Shown here: piece after piece, positions 8,726 to 16,768 of the stretch | How the letters are laid out: every line of letters begins with the position of its first letter | How positions within the stretch are numbered: the stretch's first letter is position 1 | NCBI GenBank assembly: GCA_034435435.1 | Contig: DAOTXN010000173.1 | Location: 1-50,943, forward strand | Direction of reading: 5' to 3' | From: DAOTXN01 sp034435435 | GTDB taxonomy: Bacteria; Chloroflexota; Anaerolineae; S140-20 | Length of the DNA stretch: 50,943 nt | Made by a program: the position numbers and the translations under genes | The notes under the pieces: model-generated | Told to the model about the DNA's origin: nothing | Database searches by the model: none | Seen by the model: only the letters and a program-made list of their open reading frames with translations

Positions 8726-10387
8726 TCATTCCTCTTTCCCGCCGTCTTCCGGCGCGAGGTGCGGCCTGGGGGGAACATCTACGCCCGTCATCGCGGCGCG
8801 GCGCGCGACGCCCTGGGCAGCCTGCGCCTGGATGAGGCGCAGGCGTTCGAGTTCCAGTTCTTTCACCTTGATTTCAAAGGCCAGCCGCTGGGCTTCGAGC
8901 CGGTCTTTTTCCTCCTGGCGCTGGCGGGCCGCGCCGGTGAGCACATCGCCCTCGCCCAGGTAAACGTCCACCACCTGAAAGCCGTCGTCGGTGAGGCGGA
9001 ATTCGCACTTTTGGTTGGAATGTCTGCCGCCGCGCGACTTGAGGATTTGAAAGACGCGGTTGGTCTCGCCGAGACTGAACTGGTAATTGAGCAAGATCGC
9101 CGTGTCCACCATCGAAGAAATCTCGTTGCCGGAGATTTCCATGTAGCTGGTGGCGCCGCTGAGCTGGTTGAGCAGCAGGATGGTGAGGCCCCGCTCCTTG
9201 CAGGCGTTGAGCAGGCGCATCAGATACTCAAAGGCCGCCCGTTGGCCGCCCATGCGGCGGCAGGCCGAGATGGCGTCCACCACCACGTGGTCGGGGCGGA
9301 ACGCCTCGATGCCTTCCAGGGCGGCAAAGTAGTGCTCTTCGACGCCCAGGGACTCGGGGAAAGCGGTTAAAAAGGCCAGCCGGCCCGCTGCAAGGTGCGG
9401 CTGCAAGACGACGCCGGCGCTCGACACGTTGTGGATCATGGCCGCCTCGGATTCCTCAAAGCCGATGTACAGCGCCCGCTCGCCGCGCTGGCAGGCGGCG
9501 GCGACAAAGGTGGCGGCCAGCGTGGTCTTGCCCGCGCCGGGCAGCCCGGCCAGCAGGATGCACGCGCCCTGCCGGTAGCCGCCGTCCAAAAGCTCGTCCA
9601 GGCGCGCGTTGCCGGTGGAGATTTTTTCGCCCAGCGGCTTGTGGCGCAGGCCCACCGAAGAGATGGGCGCCGCCTGCAGGCCGGTGGGGGTGATCACGTA
9701 AGGGTATTCGTTGCGACCAAAACCGGAGCCGCGGTATTTGATCACCCGCAGCCGCCGCGTGGCGACCTGCTCGGTCACCCGCGCGTCCAACGCCAGGATG
9801 CAGTCGCCCATGGACTCGAAAAAGTCTTCGTAGGGCGAGTCGCCGCCGCCGCTGGACGGGCGGACGGTCAGGATGGCCGCCAGGCCGGCCGCTTGCAGCC
9901 AGTCGTTGAGGGCGTGCAGCTCGTTGCGCACCTGTTGGGGTGTGTCGAACAGGCGCAAGATGACATCCAGCGCGTCAATCACGATGCGCCGGGCGCCCAT
10001 CTCGCGGCGCTTGCCGGCGACTATGGCCAACAGCCCTTTGAGGCTGAAATCGCCGCTCAACAGCGTTTCCGGCTTGATGCGCCCATCGAGCAGGAACAGG
10101 TGGTTGTCCCGCTCCAGCGCGGGCAGATCCCAGCCCAGGGTGGCGGCGTTTTGGCGGATCTGTTCGACCGACTCTTCAAAGCCGACGAAAATGCCCGGCT
10201 CGCCGTGCAGCGCGCCGTGGTAGAGAAACTCTAACCCCAGCAGCGTTTTGCCGGAGCCGGCCCCGCCGCTGACGACGGTGGTGCGGCCGCGCGGCAGCCC
10301 GCCCTCCAGGATATCGTCCAGCCCGGGGATGTGGGTGGGCGCTTTTTCCAGCGGGCGGGGGATAAAGGTTGGGTTGGTTGTGTTCAT
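8726..10387 (-). CDS. kaiC: KaiC-like double-domain ATPase
   Basis: 553 aa from ATG10387, behind AAGGAGAAAACCG; the longer frame upstream only adds residues read through the palindromic repeat. Two RecA-like KaiC domains are present. The N-terminal one has Walker A GGAGSGKT (about 41-48). The C-terminal one starts near 245 with Walker A GLPGAGKTT. Each has the GLDDILEGGLPRG- or NARLDELLDGGYRQG-type entry motif. The C-terminus is a charged coiled coil (EEKDRLEAQRLAFEIKVKELE). Expected to be a hexameric ATPase/autokinase that binds KaiB. It lies between receiver/PAS genes and kaiB, indicating an output coupled to two-component signalling. Confidence 0.9.
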   Translation of the reverse strand: MNTTNPTFIPRPLEKAPTHIPGLDDILEGGLPRGRTTVVSGGAGSGKTLLGLEFLYHGALHGEPGIFVGFEESVEQIRQNAATLGWDLPALERDNHLFLLDGRIKPETLLSGDFSLKGLLAIVAGKRREMGARRIVIDALDVILRLFDTPQQVRNELHALNDWLQAAGLAAILTVRPSSGGGDSPYEDFFESMGDCILALDARVTEQVATRRLRVIKYRGSGFGRNEYPYVITPTGLQAAPISSVGLRHKPLGEKISTGNARLDELLDGGYRQGACILLAGLPGAGKTTLAATFVAAACQRGERALYIGFEESEAAMIHNVSSAGVVLQPHLAAGRLAFLTAFPESLGVEEHYFAALEGIEAFRPDHVVVDAISACRRMGGQRAAFEYLMRLLNACKERGLTILLLNQLSGATSYMEISGNEISSMVDTAILLNYQFSLGETNRVFQILKSRGGRHSNQKCEFRLTDDGFQVVDVYLGEGDVLTGAARQRQEEKDRLEAQRLAFEIKVKELELERLRLIQAQAAQGVARRAAMTGVDVPPRPHLAPEDGGKEE

Positions 10388-10410
10388 CGGTTTTCTCCTT
10401 TCTTTGGAGG

Positions 10411-10443
10411 AGACCCTAAAGGTCTTCAAGACCTTTAGGGTCT
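10411..10443. repeat. 31-bp palindromic repeat, copy 2
   Basis: Same palindrome as at 8405-8435 with C instead of G at the centre; outer GGAG/CTCC extend the arms to 10409-10445. The stop codon of the upstream REC-PAS gene (10416-10418) lies inside it. Confidence 0.9.
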
Positions 10444-11375
10444 CCTTGTTCTTCTGCGCTCGGATAACGGATCGGCTCACCCAACCGACGCAGCAATTCG
10501 TTCACCTCGTGCTTGAGTTCCAGGACGCGTCCCTCTCGGCTCAGGGTGACGGCGTGCCAGCGGCGCAGCTCGTCGAGCTGCTCGGCCAGTTTCTGCTCGA
10601 CCTGCTTGCGCGCGGTAATATCCTGGGCCATGGTGAGCAGATAGCGTTCACCCGCCAGCTCGATCAAGTCCGCCGACATCAGCACATCGCCGATCTCGCC
10701 CGACTTGCGGCGGACCTGCACTTCGTCACGCGCTGTGCCTTGCGTGCGCAAGGTTTCGATCAACCGCTGTCGTTGTTCGGGGTTGATCCAGAGATTCAGT
10801 TCAAGCGGAGTATGCCCCATAGCCTCCGCGCGCGTATAACCGGTCATGGCCTGCCAGGCTGCGTTGACATCCACGAATTGATGGTCGGCAAGCCGGGTTA
10901 TGGCAATCGCCACCGGGCTGGCGTGAAAGATGGCCGAAAAACGCGCCTCGCTTTCGCGCAGCGCTTCTTCCGCCTGCCGGTGTTCGTCTTCCAGCCGTTT
11001 TTTTTCCAGCGCGGCATGGATGGTATGCGGCAGGCGCTGGATGTGTTGCGGGGTCTTGATGACATAATCGGCTGCGCCGCGCTTGATGGCCTCGGCGGCC
11101 ACCTCTTCGGAGCCGGTGCCGGTCACGATAATCACGGGCAGAGGCGAGTCTGTGGCGCGAACCGCTTCGAGGACCTGCAGCCCTTCAAAGCCGAGGATGT
11201 TAAAGTCGCTCAGGACGAGGTCAAAACCGCCTTGAGCGAGAGCAGTTTCAAAGTCTGCGCGCGAAGCGGCCTCGACAAGTTCAAAGCCGCCATATTCTTT
11301 CTCCAACGCATCTCGCACCAGTTCGCGGTCAAGGGGGTAATCATCTACATAAAGGATGCGCACCGACTTGCTCAT
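10416..11375 (-). CDS. Receiver-PAS regulatory protein
   Basis: 319 aa. Receiver domain at residues 1-125 (ILYVDDYPLDREL, DLVLSDFNILG with the phospho-Asp, VIIVTGTGSEE, YVIKT), then a PAS/PAC domain (about 140-262) and a short coiled coil (about 263-300). No kinase or DNA-binding output is visible, so it probably modulates a partner by protein contact; KaiC, encoded next, is an obvious candidate. The last residues (GDPKGLEDL) and the stop are read from the palindromic repeat. The start overlaps the stop of the upstream receiver gene by 4 nt, indicating coupling. Confidence 0.85.
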   Translation of the reverse strand: MSKSVRILYVDDYPLDRELVRDALEKEYGGFELVEAASRADFETALAQGGFDLVLSDFNILGFEGLQVLEAVRATDSPLPVIIVTGTGSEEVAAEAIKRGAADYVIKTPQHIQRLPHTIHAALEKKRLEDEHRQAEEALRESEARFSAIFHASPVAIAITRLADHQFVDVNAAWQAMTGYTRAEAMGHTPLELNLWINPEQRQRLIETLRTQGTARDEVQVRRKSGEIGDVLMSADLIELAGERYLLTMAQDITARKQVEQKLAEQLDELRRWHAVTLSREGRVLELKHEVNELLRRLGEPIRYPSAEEQGDPKGLEDL

Positions 11376-11821
11376 GCTTCATTCTCCGGCGGCGCGATAT
11401 TCAACGACAGCCAGTAGCCTTCAATCTGCCGCACCACACCCAAAAATCCGTCAAACGAGACCGGCTTAACGAGGTAACTGTTGGCGCCATGGTCATAGGA
11501 CAGGGCGCGGTCGCCTTCTTCTTTCGACGAAGTGAGAATGACCACGGGCAGGCGCTTGAGGACGGGCGTGGATTTGACTTGCCGCAAGACTTCAAACCCA
11601 TCAATACCGGGCAGTTTCAAATCCAGCAAAATCAGGTTGGGCAAGGGAAATTTGCTGCGGTCGGCATACGGGCCGCGCCCAAATAGATAGTCCAGCGCCT
11701 CCTGTCCATTGGCCGCGACGTGGATGGTGTTGAGCAGCCTGGCCTCGTGGAAGGCGTCGAGCGTCAACTCGACGTCCATGCGATTATCTTCGACGAGCAG
11801 GATATGGGCGAGTTTGTCCAT
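11372..11821 (-). CDS. Single-domain response regulator (Rcp1/CheY-like)
   Basis: 149 aa: ILLVEDNRMDVELTLDAFHE, LILLDLKLPGIDGFEVL (phospho-Asp), VILTSSKEEGD, SYLVKPVSF. Same Rcp1-like class as the receiver at 5323-5769. It follows the extracellular-sensor kinase by 7 nt and overlaps the REC-PAS gene by 4 nt, giving a kinase-receiver-receiver/PAS cassette. It most likely takes phosphate from the kinase at 11829-13946. Confidence 0.9.
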   Translation of the reverse strand: MDKLAHILLVEDNRMDVELTLDAFHEARLLNTIHVAANGQEALDYLFGRGPYADRSKFPLPNLILLDLKLPGIDGFEVLRQVKSTPVLKRLPVVILTSSKEEGDRALSYDHGANSYLVKPVSFDGFLGVVRQIEGYWLSLNIAPPENEA

Positions 11822-11828
11822 TTTTCAT

Positions 11829-13946
11829 CTACTCCTTGGGTAAACGGACGAAAAACGTGCTGCCCTGGCCAACGTTCGATTCGACCCAGACACTTCCCCC
11901 CAGCAATTCGACAGATTTCTTGACCGTGGCCAGGCCGATGCCGGTGCCGGGATATTCTTCTTCAGAGTGCAGACGTTGGAACACGTTAAAAATCTTTTCG
12001 TGATATTCAGGCGGAATGCCGATGCCGTTATCACGCACCTGGATGACCACATCACGGCCTTGCTCCTCCCAAGTCAGGGAAACGTGGGGAGGAACGTCGG
12101 GCTTGTGGTAGGTGAAGGCATTTTCCAGCAGGTTGGTAAATACCTGGCTCAACAAGGTCTGGTCGCCGCTGACAACCGGCAAATCTTCACTGATATCAAG
12201 TATACCATGACTTTTATCGAGGTAGGCTTGCATGTTCCGCGCCAGTTCACCCAGCAGGCGGGCCAGCGCCACCGGCTCCCGCCGCACCCCCGACCGTCCC
12301 AGGCGGGCATAGGTGAGCAGATCGTCAATTAAATGCCCCATGCGTTCGCTGGCCTGGACGATATTGTCGAAATAATGCTGCCCTTCTTCGTTCAGGCTGG
12401 CGCGGTGGCGGCGGGCGATGATGGCGGCAAAGCCGCTGATGGCCCGCAGCGGGGCGCGCAGGTCGTGAGAGACCGAGTACGAAAATGATTCGAGTTCTTT
12501 GTTGGCGGCCTGGAGTTGCGCGGTGCGTTCCTGAACACGTAGCTCCAGTTCGGCATTGAGTTTGTGAATTGCGTCTTCGGCTCGCTTGCGGTCAGTAATA
12601 TCGGTGATGGTGCCGACGTACCCGATGATCTGATTCTCGGAATTCATTTCCGGCGCCGCCTGGCCCATCACCCAGGCCAGCGTGCCATCCGGGCGCACAA
12701 AACGATAATCCGCAAAAGATGCTTGATGCCATTGGATCGATTCCTGCCACCCCTGGCTTAGCCTTTCTTTATCGTCTGGGTGAACGGCCTCCAGCCAGCC
12801 ATCTCCCAGCGCCTGCTCAGCCGATAGCCCGGCGATAGCGCACCATTTTGGGTTGACATAGGTGGTCGCGCCATTTGAGTCGGTACGAAAAATGCCAACG
12901 GGCGAAATCCTGGCCAGGGTTTGATAGCGTTGTTCGCTCTCTTGCAGTTCGGCATTGACCTGCTCCAGATACCTGGTTCTAACCTTGACCTGCCGGCGCA
13001 GCAGCAAAATCATGCCGGCGGCGGTCAGCAATAAGCCAGAGATGCCTCCCATTACCCAAAAAACGACCTGCGGCACGCGATAGGCCGGTTCTTTTTCAGA
13101 CCAGTGGCCGAGCGTGGTGTAATACGAAGAATTGGGGTTCGGAATCCATTTGTCCAGATAACGGTCTATGGCGGCGAGGAGGTCGGGGTTGCGCCCCTCG
13201 GCAGTCGCATAGTACAGCGCGACGGGATTAAAGTCAATCGTCGTCTTGAACAGCCCATATTCCTGATAGAAATAGTCTCCGAATAAATGGTTGGCAATGG
13301 CCGCCTCGGTTGAGCCATCCGCCGCCAGGCCAAAAGCCTGCTCGAACGAGTCGGCGGGAATAATCGTCACCTCGTATCCAAATCCGTTCATCAATTGCTC
13401 GAAAACTGTTTGCTGGATGGAATCGTGGAGTACTGCGACCCGCTTGCCATCCAGGTCGGAGATTTTATTGATCGATGCATCGGGGGATGCATATACCCTT
13501 GACCAGCTTTCGAGCACCGGAGTTGTGTGGAAATCATATTTTGCATCCCGTTCCGCTGAATAAGCCATATCTGGCATCAGGTCAATCTGTCCCCCTTGGA
13601 GCGCGCGCAGGCATTCCGCCCATTCGCACGGCACATACGTGATCGTCCACCCCTCCTGCGCGGCGATTTCATCCAAAAGCTCGGTAAAAATGCCCGCAGC
13701 CCGACCTTCTTCATCCATGAATATCTTGGGCTTGTTCTGGTAGACGCCGACCCGCACCGTACGAGTCTGTCCGACAACTGCGCCAGATGGAAAAGTAACC
13801 GTCAAGAGCATGGCGGCGCACAGCTTGTATGCCCATACCCGGCGGCCTCCTGCGCGCCGCCGGGCGTAAAAGGCCAGAAAGCCGGCCAGCGCGCACGTCA
13901 GTAGGATGGAGACGAAATACAGCGCCGCATTTTCCTTCATCCACAT
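11829..13946 (-). CDS. Histidine kinase with extracellular solute-binding (SBP_bac_3) sensor
   Basis: About 705 aa from ATG13946; GTG13958 and ATG13940 are alternatives and ribosome-site spacing does not decide. Two N-terminal hydrophobic segments (about 8-30 and 40-60) precede a family-3 solute-binding domain (about 65-290: VRVGVYQNKPKIFMDEEGRA, then a GGQIDLMPDMAY segment). A further transmembrane helix follows near 302-325, then PAS (about 345-470), HisKA (SFSYSVSHDLRAPLRAISG) and HATPase (NLLENAFTY, DNGIGIP, GTGIGLATV). It should bind a small ligand such as an amino acid outside the membrane and signal to the adjacent receivers. Confidence 0.9.
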   Translation of the reverse strand: MWMKENAALYFVSILLTCALAGFLAFYARRRAGGRRVWAYKLCAAMLLTVTFPSGAVVGQTRTVRVGVYQNKPKIFMDEEGRAAGIFTELLDEIAAQEGWTITYVPCEWAECLRALQGGQIDLMPDMAYSAERDAKYDFHTTPVLESWSRVYASPDASINKISDLDGKRVAVLHDSIQQTVFEQLMNGFGYEVTIIPADSFEQAFGLAADGSTEAAIANHLFGDYFYQEYGLFKTTIDFNPVALYYATAEGRNPDLLAAIDRYLDKWIPNPNSSYYTTLGHWSEKEPAYRVPQVVFWVMGGISGLLLTAAGMILLLRRQVKVRTRYLEQVNAELQESEQRYQTLARISPVGIFRTDSNGATTYVNPKWCAIAGLSAEQALGDGWLEAVHPDDKERLSQGWQESIQWHQASFADYRFVRPDGTLAWVMGQAAPEMNSENQIIGYVGTITDITDRKRAEDAIHKLNAELELRVQERTAQLQAANKELESFSYSVSHDLRAPLRAISGFAAIIARRHRASLNEEGQHYFDNIVQASERMGHLIDDLLTYARLGRSGVRREPVALARLLGELARNMQAYLDKSHGILDISEDLPVVSGDQTLLSQVFTNLLENAFTYHKPDVPPHVSLTWEEQGRDVVIQVRDNGIGIPPEYHEKIFNVFQRLHSEEEYPGTGIGLATVKKSVELLGGSVWVESNVGQGSTFFVRLPKE

Positions 13947-13993
13947 TACCTTTCTCACCGGATAGCTCGGCGGTCATCTTGAGTTTCGGGGGC

Positions 13994-14021
13994 TTGACAT
14001 CCGTGGCGCTCTGGCTAGAAT
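13994..14021 (+). promoter_or_regulatory. Sigma-70-type promoter
   Basis: TTGACA (13994-13999), a 16-nt spacer and TAGAAT (14016-14021), upstream of the ADP-ribosylglycohydrolase gene and divergent from the kinase gene. Its transcript would begin with the structured region at 14028-14104. Confidence 0.65.
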
Positions 14022-14027
14022 AGTTTT

Positions 14028-14104
14028 CGGTGCAAGACAAGGCGGAGGCCCCGCTTCAGCAGGGGTTTCCCGGCTAAAGCCGGGCCTCCGGCGATGTTTC
14101 GCAC
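14028..14104 (+). ncRNA. Structured 5' leader, multi-branched hairpin
   Basis: GGTGC ... GCACC closes a region that contains GGAGG ... CCTCC. Inside are two hairpins, CCCCGCT-tc-AGCaggGG and CCCGGCT-aa-AGCCGGG. It starts near the predicted transcription start and ends about 120 nt before the gene. It could be a cis-regulatory RNA or a dispersed REP-like repeat; I cannot assign a family. Confidence 0.35.
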
Positions 14105-14224
14105 CAAGAACAAGCCGCCAAGTTGAGTATCGGTAAAACGCTCATTTTCAACAGTATCGGCAAGACGCTCAACATCTTTAATGCGCCAGCCTATATTGTT
14201 GTGCAAAAGGGAATAGGAACACCT

Positions 14225-15160
14225 ATGCTTGAACGCTACCGGGGCAGCCTGTTGGGCCTGGCAACGGGCGACGCCGTGGGCGCGGCGCTCGAATTCCGCC
14301 CGCCGGGTTCGTTCACGCCCATCGCCGACATGGTCGGCGGCGGGCCGTTCGGCCTGCAACCCGGCCAGTGGACCGACGACACCTCGATGGCGCTGTGCCT
14401 GGCCGAAAGCCTGGTCGAGCGGCGCGGCTTTGACCCCCGCGACCAGATGGAACGCTACTTGCGCTGGTACCGCGAGGGCTATTGGAGCAGCACCGGGCGT
14501 TGCTTCGACATCGGCAACACGGTGCGCCAGGCATTGGCCCAATTCGAGCGCACCGGAGAGCCATACAGCGGCTCGACCGACCCGCGCTCGGCGGGCAACG
14601 GCTCGATGATGCGCCTGGCCCCCGCGCCGCTGTTCTTCCGCGCCGACCCGCGCCGGGCCATCGAGATGTCGGGCCACAGCTCGCGCACCACCCACGGCGC
14701 TCCGGCGGCCGTGGACGCCTGCCGTTACCTGGGGGCGTTATTGGTCGGGGCAGTGAACGGGGTGGACAAAGAGACCTTGCTCGGCGAACGCTACTGCCCG
14801 GTCCCCGGCTACTGGGACGAGCGCCCGCTGGTCCCCGAAATTGACCAGATTGCCGCCGGTTCGTTCAAGCGCCGCCAACCGCCAGAGATCAAGGGCGCGG
14901 GTTACGTGGTCAAGTCGTTAGAGGCGGCCCTGTGGGCCTTTTATCACGGCGATTCTTTTCGGGAGGGCTGTTTGCTGGCGGCGAACCTGGGCGACGACGC
15001 CGACACCACCGGCGCAGTGTACGGGCAGTTGGCCGGGGCTTACTATGGGGCGCAGGGCATTCCATCGAGCTGGTTGGATAAACTCGCCTTGCGCGACCGC
15101 ATCGAGGCGCTGGCGGAGCAGCTATTCGAGGGTCTAGCAGCCTGTCGGAGAACCCTGTAA
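14225..15160 (+). CDS. ADP-ribosylglycohydrolase family protein
   Basis: 311 aa from ATG14225 (AGGAACACCT just upstream); earlier in-frame starts lie in a duplicated AAGACGCTCA-type leader. Family motifs: RGSLLGLATGDAVGAALEF near the N-terminus, GQWTDDTSMAL (metal-binding Thr-Asp-Asp), SAGNGSMMRLAP, HSSRTTHGAPAAVDACRY, and GDDADTTGAVYGQLAGA (second metal Asp pair). It should remove ADP-ribose from protein or nucleic acid with a di-magnesium centre, as DraG and ARH enzymes do. The final residues (LAACRRTL) and the stop are encoded by the CTAG-flanked repeat inserted at 15134, so the native C-terminus is slightly altered. Confidence 0.9.
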   Translation: MLERYRGSLLGLATGDAVGAALEFRPPGSFTPIADMVGGGPFGLQPGQWTDDTSMALCLAESLVERRGFDPRDQMERYLRWYREGYWSSTGRCFDIGNTVRQALAQFERTGEPYSGSTDPRSAGNGSMMRLAPAPLFFRADPRRAIEMSGHSSRTTHGAPAAVDACRYLGALLVGAVNGVDKETLLGERYCPVPGYWDERPLVPEIDQIAAGSFKRRQPPEIKGAGYVVKSLEAALWAFYHGDSFREGCLLAANLGDDADTTGAVYGQLAGAYYGAQGIPSSWLDKLALRDRIEALAEQLFEGLAACRRTL

Positions 15161-15270
15161 TATAGGGCCTTGTGCCCGTTTGTGCCCGTTTGTGCCCGTT
15201 TGTGCCCGTTTGTGCGCCCGTTTTGTACGCCCACAAGGGGCTAAATTACGTCTCTCCGACAGACTGCTAG
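15134..15270. mobile_element. CTAG-flanked MITE-like element, copy 1
   Basis: 137 bp bounded by CTAG. The ends are imperfect inverted repeats (CAGCCTGTCGGAGA left, complement of CAGTCTGTCGGAGA right), extending about 33 bp. The middle holds tandem TGTGCCCGTTT units. It lies between two convergent genes and provides the stop codon of both. Copies 2 and 3 are at 23507-23621 and 46791-46900. No transposase is encoded. Confidence 0.8.
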
Positions 15271-16016
15271 GTAACGGAAATCACTGGGAAATCGTGTATA
15301 TCCAGCCCAGTCAGGTCTTTCGACCCGAGTTCCCGCAGCACAACCTCGGTGCGATCCACACCGGACAGAAAGGCCGCCAGGTCCACTCCCCGGCACGCAG
15401 GCAGAAACGGCAACAGTTTGCCTTTGCCCCGCTCCAGCATCTTGAGCCCGCCGCGCCAATTGCCCTGCTGCATGTGATAAAAGGCGACGGCTATTTGTAA
15501 CAAGCCCTGGTACATCAGGCGCTCGTCGCCCGCCGTCTCGACCCACACCTGCTCGATAGAATCGTGACAGGCATAAAACTCGCGCCGGTTGAACTGCTGG
15601 ATGCCCTGCGCCACGCCGGCCGGCAACGCCCCCTCACACGCCGTGCGCTCGGGCCGCCAGGCGTAACGCTCGGCCAGCGAGGCCAGGCTGTTGGCCGCCG
15701 CCGAGCGCCCCACCACGGCGTCGCAGCCCGCGTCTAACGCCCGCTGGCGCAAGTCCAGGTCCACGTGCGGCCCATAACCGACGATTTTGGGCTGGGGAGG
15801 CCCGCGCCGCGCCTGCGCCAGCTCGACCATTTGCGGCCAGGGAATGCCCCGCGAGCCAACGTTCGCCAGAATGAGCACCGGCGCAACCTTGAGCGCCTGA
15901 GTCAAGTCTGCAAGCTGCGTGACGAAGCGAGGCTCGTAACCCGCCCCGCGCAAGCCCAGCTCGACCCGTGGCGCGAACAGCAAATCGTCTTCCAAAACCA
16001 AAACGATACCCGGCAC
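15267..16016 (-). CDS. DUF309 domain protein with degenerate receiver-like N-terminus
   Basis: 249 aa with the start placed at GTG16016 (AAAGG 6 nt upstream); the longer frame begins inside a palindromic GTAGGGCG repeat. Residues 1-110 look like a degenerate receiver or Rossmann domain (IVLVLEDDLLFAPRVELGLRGAGYEP, then PVLILANVGS) and lack a convincing phospho-Asp. Residues about 135-215 are a DUF309 helical domain (QQFNRREFYACHDSIEQVWVE, then MYQGLLQIAVAFYHMQQGN). The role of DUF309 proteins is not known. The stop codon lies in the CTAG element at 15267. Confidence 0.75.
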   Translation of the reverse strand: MPGIVLVLEDDLLFAPRVELGLRGAGYEPRFVTQLADLTQALKVAPVLILANVGSRGIPWPQMVELAQARRGPPQPKIVGYGPHVDLDLRQRALDAGCDAVVGRSAAANSLASLAERYAWRPERTACEGALPAGVAQGIQQFNRREFYACHDSIEQVWVETAGDERLMYQGLLQIAVAFYHMQQGNWRGGLKMLERGKGKLLPFLPACRGVDLAAFLSGVDRTEVVLRELGSKDLTGLDIHDFPVISVT

Positions 16017-16036
16017 GTCATACCTTTCAGCCGTCG

Positions 16037-16103
16037 ACCCACTGTAGGGCGCGTTTCCATACACGCCGTTGTCAAGAGGCGGCTATAGAAAGCCGCCCTA
16101 CTG
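16037..16103. repeat. Imperfect palindromic repeat (GTAGGGCG ends)
   Basis: CACTGTAGGGCGCGTTT and AAAGCCGCCCTACTGT form inverted ends around an AGGCGGCTATAGAAAGCCG internal hairpin, in the gap between the DUF309 and bcp genes. Confidence 0.5.
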
Positions 16104-16108
16104 TCCAG

Positions 16109-16576
16109 TCATTCTTCCAACGCCCGCAACGCCAGACGCACGCTGTCTTCGGGGTTGACCTGAACGTGCGCATCGGCAATCCAGCCCTGCTCGTCAATCA
16201 CAAAATGGCTGCGCAGAACCCCCATATACGTCTTGCCGTAGCTCTGCTTCTCACCCCACGCGCCGTAACGCTCGGCGATGGCGTGGTCCGCGTCCACCAG
16301 CAGCGTGAACGGCAAATCAAACTTGGACTTGAATTTCTGGTGGCTATCCTGCCCGTCGGGGCTGACGCCCAGCACCACCGCGTTGCGCTCCTCGATGACC
16401 GCATAGTTGTCCCGAAAACCGCACGCCTGCGTCGTGCACCCCGGTGTATCATCCTTGGGATAAAAGTACAGCACCACCCGCTGGCCGCGATAATCGCTCA
16501 AGCGCACCGTCTCCCCGGCGTCGGTCAACGCCTCAAAATCGGGCGCGACGTCTCCGATTTGTAACGGTGTATCCAT
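16109..16576 (-). CDS. bcp: Thioredoxin-dependent peroxiredoxin, Bcp/PrxQ type
   Basis: 155 aa from ATG16576, with GGGAGG 9 nt upstream. PrxQ signature: YFYPKDDTPGCTTQACGFRD, with the peroxidatic Cys in PGCT and the resolving Cys five residues later, then LGVSPDGQDSHQKF and RSHFVIDEQG. It reduces hydrogen peroxide and organic peroxides in the cytoplasm with thioredoxin. Unlike the exported peroxiredoxin at 48498-49085, it keeps both cysteines and uses no selenocysteine. Upstream (16590-16632) is an AACCCCGC/GCGGGGTT hairpin. Confidence 0.92.
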   Translation of the reverse strand: MDTPLQIGDVAPDFEALTDAGETVRLSDYRGQRVVLYFYPKDDTPGCTTQACGFRDNYAVIEERNAVVLGVSPDGQDSHQKFKSKFDLPFTLLVDADHAIAERYGAWGEKQSYGKTYMGVLRSHFVIDEQGWIADAHVQVNPEDSVRLALRALEE

Positions 16577-16589
16577 GTCACTGCACCTC

Positions 16590-16768
16590 CCTAACCCCGC
16601 TGATAACCCCACTGAAGCGGGGTTTCCGGTTCTTTCTCTCCACGAGAGTATAACCCACATCCCTCCCCTCTTCAACCCCGTTCCCAATTTACCAATCCCC
16701 AATCTACCAATCCCCAATCCCCAATCCCCCCCATTTGCCCATTTCACCATTTGCAGTAAAATTCTCCT
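16590..16768. repeat. Intergenic hairpin and ACCAATC-rich repeat tract
   Basis: An AACCCCGC ... GCGGGGTT hairpin (about 16592-16626) is followed by short tandem ACCAATCCCC-type units (about 16682-16730). A related TTACCAATCTACC tract lies between the next two genes (19024-19090). Confidence 0.5.
16735..16762 (+). promoter_or_regulatory. Promoter candidate giving a leaderless helicase mRNA
   Basis: TTGCCC (16735-16740), a 16-nt spacer and TAAAAT (16757-16762). The ATG of the helicase gene is 7 nt after the -10 box and no ribosome site precedes it, so the transcript may be leaderless. Confidence 0.35.

Noticed and set aside
15160..15230. Tandem TGTGCCCGTTT units taken for a CRISPR or minisatellite
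   Set aside because: Units are 11 bp without spacers and lie inside the CTAG-flanked element found three times in the window.
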